NCBI GenBank assembly: GCA_031383555.1
Contig: JANMZR010000224.1
Span: 1 to 37,662, forward strand
Origin: JANMZR01 sp031383555
GTDB taxonomy: Bacteria; Bacteroidota; Bacteroidia; Cytophagales; Spirosomataceae
Direction of reading: 5' to 3'
DNA length: 37,662 nt
Shown: in pieces, positions 33,923 through 37,662 of the stretch
Layout of the letters: every line of letters starts with the position of its first letter
Position numbering within the stretch: the stretch's first letter is position 1
The notes under the pieces: generated by a model
What the model was told of the DNA's origin: nothing
The model's database searches: none
What the model saw: the letters and a program-made list of their open reading frames with translations, nothing else
Made by a program: the position numbers and the translations under genes

Positions 33923-35473
33923 TCAATGGACCGCTGTCACATTTACTTTCTCAATTCCTATCAAGTGCAATTCAATATATCTGTCGTGGGCTTTGTTATG
34001 GTATTCACTTATGATTTCTAAAATGTCGTAATCAATGAAATTACATTCACTTCCGTCAATTGTAAGCACGCTGTATTCAGGGACTTCGTCTAATGCTTTT
34101 CGCAATTTCACTTTGTTGAGGAAAGTTACATTGCTGTTCAGTTTGATGTAATGCGTTTCTATTCCTTCGTGTATTGTCCTGGTGATTTTATATTCTGCTT
34201 TAAAATTATTTTGAATGATAAAGTAAATGGAAATTAGCAGTCCGATGCTTACTCCAATAAGCAAGTCAGTTGAGAGAATGACAAGGATTGTAAGAACAAA
34301 CGGAATAAATTGTTTCCACCCTAAACTCCACATATTGTGAAAGAGTTTTGGCTTTGTCAAATTGTAGCCTGTAATAATAAGTATAGCGGCAAGCGAAGCG
34401 TAAGGAATTTTGTTTAACAAAAACGGAAAAAGTAGCACTGCAAGCAAAAGAAAAAGTCCGTGAGTAAAAGCAGAAAGTTTTGTTCGTCCGCCTGCGTCTA
34501 CATTAGCTGCACCTCTTACAACTACTGCTGTCATTGGTATTGCACCTAAAAGGCCACAAGTCATATTCCCAATTCCTTGAGCTATGAGTTCACGATTAAC
34601 TGGTGTAATGCGGTTTTGCCTGTCTAACTTGTCAACAGCTTCAATGCAAAGCAATGTTTCTAAGGTCGCAAGAATTCCGATTATAAGTCCGTCTTTCCAA
34701 ATCTCTATTGTTGAAAAAAGTTTTGCGAAGTCTGGAAAAGTTATGCTTGCAAAAATATTGGAAGGAATATTTACTAATTGAGTTGGCTTGAGTGAAAAGT
34801 CAGAGGCTGCGTTTGTAAAAAGAATATTAGTAATGATGCCGATAACCACAACTAAAAGCGGTGAGGGAATTACTCTCATTTTTTTTGCAAATGCTTGTTG
34901 AAATAAAACAAGAATGATTAAAGAAATAACCGTTATCAAAATTGCACCTCTTGTAATGTGATGATTAAAGTTGTCAAAACTGCTAAATAAATTTTGTGAA
35001 GAAAATAAATTGAGAAAACCACTTGTCCAAAAGTCGGGTTGGTCGTAACCAAGTGCTAATGGAATTTGTTTTGAAATGAGAATTATTCCGATTGCTGCTA
35101 ACATTCCTTTAATAACCGATGAAGGAAAATAGTTGGCGATTGCTCCGAGCTTTAATAGTCCGAGTAGACATTGAAACAACCCTGCAACCATAACAGCAAG
35201 CAGAAAAACTTTGTAGTCGCCAAGTGAAATTATTGAAGCAGCAACCAAAGTTGTCAACCCAGCAGCGGGTCCAGAGACGGCAAGTTGCGAACCGCTAATC
35301 AGTCCAACTACAAGTCCGCCAATGATGCCCGATAAAAGTCCTGCGTAAAGAGGTGCTCCCGAAGCCAGAGCAATTCCTAAACAAAGCGGAAGTGCAACAA
35401 GAAAAACCGAAAGCCCGGCAGACAAATCGTATTTAAGCCAAATTATTCGGTAATACTTAATTGTCCGTTTCAT
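33923..35473 (-). CDS. SulP-family anion transporter with STAS domain
   Basis: The 516-residue protein has a ~430-residue membrane domain in SulP style (GLLSGIIGGLVVGLISGSQLAVSGPAAG, and TTVVVRGAANVDAGGRTKLSA-like motif AVVVRGAANVDAGG). A C-terminal STAS domain follows (about 435-516), with TIDGSECNFIDYDILEII. The C-terminus is a little short (IEKVNVTAVH) but looks near-complete. SulP proteins carry sulfate, bicarbonate or dicarboxylates. In many Bacteroidota they sit beside carbonic anhydrases; none is here. It is isolated between spacers D and E. Confidence 0.85.
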   Translation of the reverse strand: MKRTIKYYRIIWLKYDLSAGLSVFLVALPLCLGIALASGAPLYAGLLSGIIGGLVVGLISGSQLAVSGPAAGLTTLVAASIISLGDYKVFLLAVMVAGLFQCLLGLLKLGAIANYFPSSVIKGMLAAIGIILISKQIPLALGYDQPDFWTSGFLNLFSSQNLFSSFDNFNHHITRGAILITVISLIILVLFQQAFAKKMRVIPSPLLVVVIGIITNILFTNAASDFSLKPTQLVNIPSNIFASITFPDFAKLFSTIEIWKDGLIIGILATLETLLCIEAVDKLDRQNRITPVNRELIAQGIGNMTCGLLGAIPMTAVVVRGAANVDAGGRTKLSAFTHGLFLLLAVLLFPFLLNKIPYASLAAILIITGYNLTKPKLFHNMWSLGWKQFIPFVLTILVILSTDLLIGVSIGLLISIYFIIQNNFKAEYKITRTIHEGIETHYIKLNSNVTFLNKVKLRKALDEVPEYSVLTIDGSECNFIDYDILEIISEYHNKAHDRYIELHLIGIEKVNVTAVH

Positions 35474-35539
35474 CTAATTCTCTGTGAAAATTGTCTTGGT
35501 GAAATGTGTGTTTCATAGTAGCACTGTCGTTGTTTAAGG

Positions 35540-35745
35540 TTGCCGATACCGTCAGGGCTTTTCTGTACTGATATTCTGTGATCCGTCAGCCTCGAACAAA
35601 AGCTGATTGAAAAACTGAAGATGAAGTTAAGAACTAAAGCTCAAAGTTGTTCGTCCAGCCCAAACCATAGCCTGGCTTTGCAATTTGCTGATGTTAGTTT
35701 GTCAAGCCTCACTTGCACAAAACCCAATGTCGTGCGTTAGTGTTT
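35540..35745 (-). repeat. Cassette-type spacer E, after the beta-lactamase-like gene
   Basis: The block 35652-35740 (CGTCCAGCCCAAACCATAGC onward to CACTTGCACAAAACCCAATG) aligns with spacer F at CGTCCGCCGAAACCAAAGCC. A second block TCCGTCAGCCTCGAAC (35582-35597) matches spacer A (1084-1099) with one mismatch. It is gene-free. Confidence 0.6.
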
Positions 35746-35786
35746 TATGATGTAGAAGTATACTCAACTTGTTTATTTCCAAAAAA

Positions 35787-36911
35787 TTAGAAGTAAAAAG
35801 ATGCAATAGTATTTGAGAGTGTTCCTATACTTTTTTCTAGATGACTAACATTGGAAAGCACAGCCACTGTAATATCTTCTTCAGGAAAATAGTTTAAACC
35901 AGCCGCAAAACCCAAGCCACCACCACCATAGTGACCAATGCGTTTCTTGCCCTGGAAAGGTGTAGATCCAAAGCCAAACCCATAGTGAGCGGTGGAGTCG
36001 TTTTTCAAAACTGTTTTAGCCCACATCAGGCTCCAGGTTGATTTTTTCAACAGTTTTTCACTGGTAAATGCAAAATGCATCTGACTCATATCAATTGCGG
36101 TTGAAACAATGCCGGCATTGGAAAATTCATCTAGTTCAGAGCGGGACGCTAGGAAGTATTTGCCGTTTGTGAGGTCATAACCCTCAGCACGATTGGGGAT
36201 CAAGTCAGTATAGCTAATCAAGCGGCTATTAGTCATCTTTAATGGAAGGAAGATATTATCTTGCACAAAGTCTTCATATTTCACACCTGCGATTTTTTCA
36301 ATTACCATTCCGAGCAGGTAAAAGCCGGTGTCACCGTATGACCACTGCTCACCCGATGGAAACAATAGAGGTAAACAGGCTACTTCCTTCCATGCATCTC
36401 CACGCAAATACTCCCGAAATTGCTTCCCTAAAGGGCAGTAAACTTTATCCTGGGTGCTGAAGCCGGGTATTCCAGATGTGTGATTCAGCAACTGACGAAT
36501 GGTAATCCCATTCCAGGCGTCCGGCAATCCTGCCAAATGTTGATGAATTGAATCATCAAGCGAAATCTTTCCACGCTCTACAAGCATCATTACGGCAATA
36601 GCGGTAAATGATTTCGTAATGGACATAATAGAAAATACCGTATTCACTTTTACTGGTACTTTATGTTCTAGGTTGCTATAACCAAATGCTTTTAAATAAA
36701 TTATCTTGCCGCCCTTCATCACTGCAACAGATATACCAGGCACTTGTTTTTCTTTCATCTCCTTGATGATGAAGGCGTCTACTTTCCTGTTTATAGCCGA
36801 ATAATCTGTTTTTAACTGCCCGTGTGCAGATGACAACAAGCACAGACTGCAAATGGTAAAAAGAAAATTAATGTGCGCAGCTAATATTGATTTTGAAGTC
36901 TTATTGTACAT
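35787..36911 (-). CDS. Secreted class C beta-lactamase/esterase-like serine hydrolase
   Basis: The 374-residue protein has a signal peptide to about 32 (SSAHGQ). The catalytic Ser97-x-x-Lys100 (SITK) is followed by YGD (192-194), where class C beta-lactamases have YxN, and by a HYGGGG motif near 331, the KTG-equivalent. It fits PF00144: penicillin-binding-like esterase, D-aminopeptidase or beta-lactamase. The Asp at the third YxN position makes true AmpC activity uncertain. It is periplasmic or secreted, and a lone gene between spacers E and F. Confidence 0.82.
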   Translation of the reverse strand: MYNKTSKSILAAHINFLFTICSLCLLSSAHGQLKTDYSAINRKVDAFIIKEMKEKQVPGISVAVMKGGKIIYLKAFGYSNLEHKVPVKVNTVFSIMSITKSFTAIAVMMLVERGKISLDDSIHQHLAGLPDAWNGITIRQLLNHTSGIPGFSTQDKVYCPLGKQFREYLRGDAWKEVACLPLLFPSGEQWSYGDTGFYLLGMVIEKIAGVKYEDFVQDNIFLPLKMTNSRLISYTDLIPNRAEGYDLTNGKYFLASRSELDEFSNAGIVSTAIDMSQMHFAFTSEKLLKKSTWSLMWAKTVLKNDSTAHYGFGFGSTPFQGKKRIGHYGGGGLGFAAGLNYFPEEDITVAVLSNVSHLEKSIGTLSNTIASFYF

Positions 36912-37124
36912 GTTTTTTGATTTGTTTCTTAGTTATTAACCGCTTGACCCTTTCCCACCTTTAATAGGGGTGACCAAAAATTAATGTGCTGGGGTCTTAG
37001 AGCAGTATTTAGCATCTCTATTAAGGTATCTACACCAGCTATATCAACTAATTTATCATTTTCATTTCTAGCATCCTGCACAACGTTCAAAGATTTGTGC
37101 AGTTGTTGAATTGACCAACTGTCC
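36912..37124. other. Intergenic region upstream of the beta-lactamase-like gene
   Basis: No convincing coding frame. On the minus strand GAACGTTGTGCAGGATGC (around 37074-37092) contains a GTTGTGC core of the kind seen at the 5' edge of inserted cassettes. Nothing else is clear. Confidence 0.35.
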
Positions 37125-37310
37125 GCCCGGAACTGAAGCTAAATTAATACACAGCATCCTGCGGAAATCTAAAAGCCGAAGTTAACCAACAAAAGCCCGG
37201 CAGAATTCCGTCCGCCGAAACCAAAGCCAGGATATGCAATGCCGATGATTGCTTCAGTGTCTTGCCACAAATGCACAAAACCTTTTGTTCAATCAACACT
37301 TACAGTGAAG
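37125..37310 (-). repeat. Cassette-type spacer F
   Basis: It shares with spacer D the blocks GCCCGGAACT and CCGCCGAAACC at nearly the same spacing, and with E the segment CGTCCGCCGAAACCAAAGCC to GCACAAAACC. It lies upstream of the beta-lactamase-like gene; if the pattern holds, it belongs to the 3' end of a gene beyond the window edge or to a deleted one. Confidence 0.6.
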
Positions 37311-37525
37311 GAAAAAAAATTCCTGACAAATCCTGACCTTTGTTGCTCACAAAAATAGATAATATCATGAAAAAACTATGAGTTATCAAAAAAATCTTTT
37401 GCATTTTTTAGAAAAGAGTTGTAAATTATTAGGTAATTGAAAATTAATCAAACTCTAATTTTGCAAGCAATACAACGCATTTTAAAAAATATATATAAAA
37501 AAATAAATTTATACTACAAAATAGA

Positions 37526-37568
37526 TAGAAATCCACCTATATGAATTGACCTAGAAAACCACCCTTAT
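37526..37568. repeat. Tandem-type repeats, possible end of an IS21-like element
   Basis: TAGAAATCCACCTAT (37526-37540) and TAGAAAACCACCCTTAT (37552-37568) are similar and 26 nt apart. Multiple short repeats of the CCACC type at the ends are typical of IS21-family elements. No transposase frame can be read in the remaining 94 bases, so the assignment is tentative. The rest of 37311-37525 is AT-rich with nothing recognisable. Confidence 0.3.
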
Positions 37569-37662
37569 AAAAAAGCTCGAAAATGTAAAATGGCTTACAA
37601 ATTTCGGCCAGCTTTCACAGCCCATTCTCGGACTCCACTGAGCAGAAAGTCTCGGCTTAACA

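Noticed and set aside
37569..37662. End of an IS21 IstB gene on the minus strand
   Set aside because: The only open stretch (about 20 codons) matches nothing I recognise.

Overview
The window is AT-rich DNA from a member of the Bacteroidota. The evidence is a fused MurF-alanine racemase, a Thermus-type isocitrate dehydrogenase with a C-terminal extension, many secreted proteins and lipoproteins with Bacteroidota-style signal sequences, a TonB-dependent receptor, a LytTR protein, and very weak Shine-Dalgarno signals. I cannot name the genus. No rRNA, tRNA or CRISPR array is visible.

Layout. (1) Positions 1-2.9 kb are accessory DNA: the tail of an unknown + strand gene, a 3'-truncated EcoRI-type adenine methyltransferase, an imperfect palindromic spacer, and a tightly coupled DUF262 + HEPN pair that looks like a defence module. 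(2) 2.9-7.6 kb holds a Gfo/Idh/MocA oxidoreductase, lipoproteins, an outer-membrane barrel protein, and two orphan regulators (NarL/LuxR type and LytTR type) whose upstream regions carry nearly the same 20-bp palindrome. (3) 7.7-17 kb is mostly core genome: murF-alr, corA, a patatin, a polyprenyl diphosphate synthase, a GH95-type fucosidase and a sterol-desaturase-family enzyme. (4) 17.2-19.2 kb is a small island with a GT39-type membrane glycosyltransferase and a decayed IS110 transposase. It is bounded by copies of a dispersed ~50-bp repeat whose third copy lies at 27.0 kb. (5) 19.2-26.8 kb is the most coherent system. A CbbR/CmpR-like LysR regulator is divergent from a nine-gene overlapping operon: isocitrate dehydrogenase, a CutA/PII-like protein, three small uncharacterised proteins (two of them paralogues), a DUF6671 zinc-ribbon protein, threonylcarbamoyl-AMP synthase, dihydroorotase and the sodium/bicarbonate transporter SbtA. 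(6) 27-32 kb holds a TonB-dependent receptor, a small membrane protein, and an SMP-30-like lipoprotein behind a Crp/Fnr regulator gene, with a perfect 18-bp palindrome between the two. (7) 32-37.7 kb is cassette-like: a sialidase-fold protein, a SulP transporter and a class C beta-lactamase-like hydrolase, all on the minus strand, each followed by a related ~100-200 bp GC-richer spacer.

How they may work together. The 19-27 kb unit joins a likely inorganic-carbon-responsive regulator, a bicarbonate importer, a CO2-releasing dehydrogenase, and two enzymes in pathways that consume bicarbonate or carbamoyl groups. I infer a bicarbonate supply regulon in a heterotroph, with unknown small proteins as possible regulators of the transporter. 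The SulP gene at 34-35.5 kb could be a second bicarbonate or sulfate carrier. The ends of the window and the 17-19 kb region show repeated acquisition of single genes or small modules.
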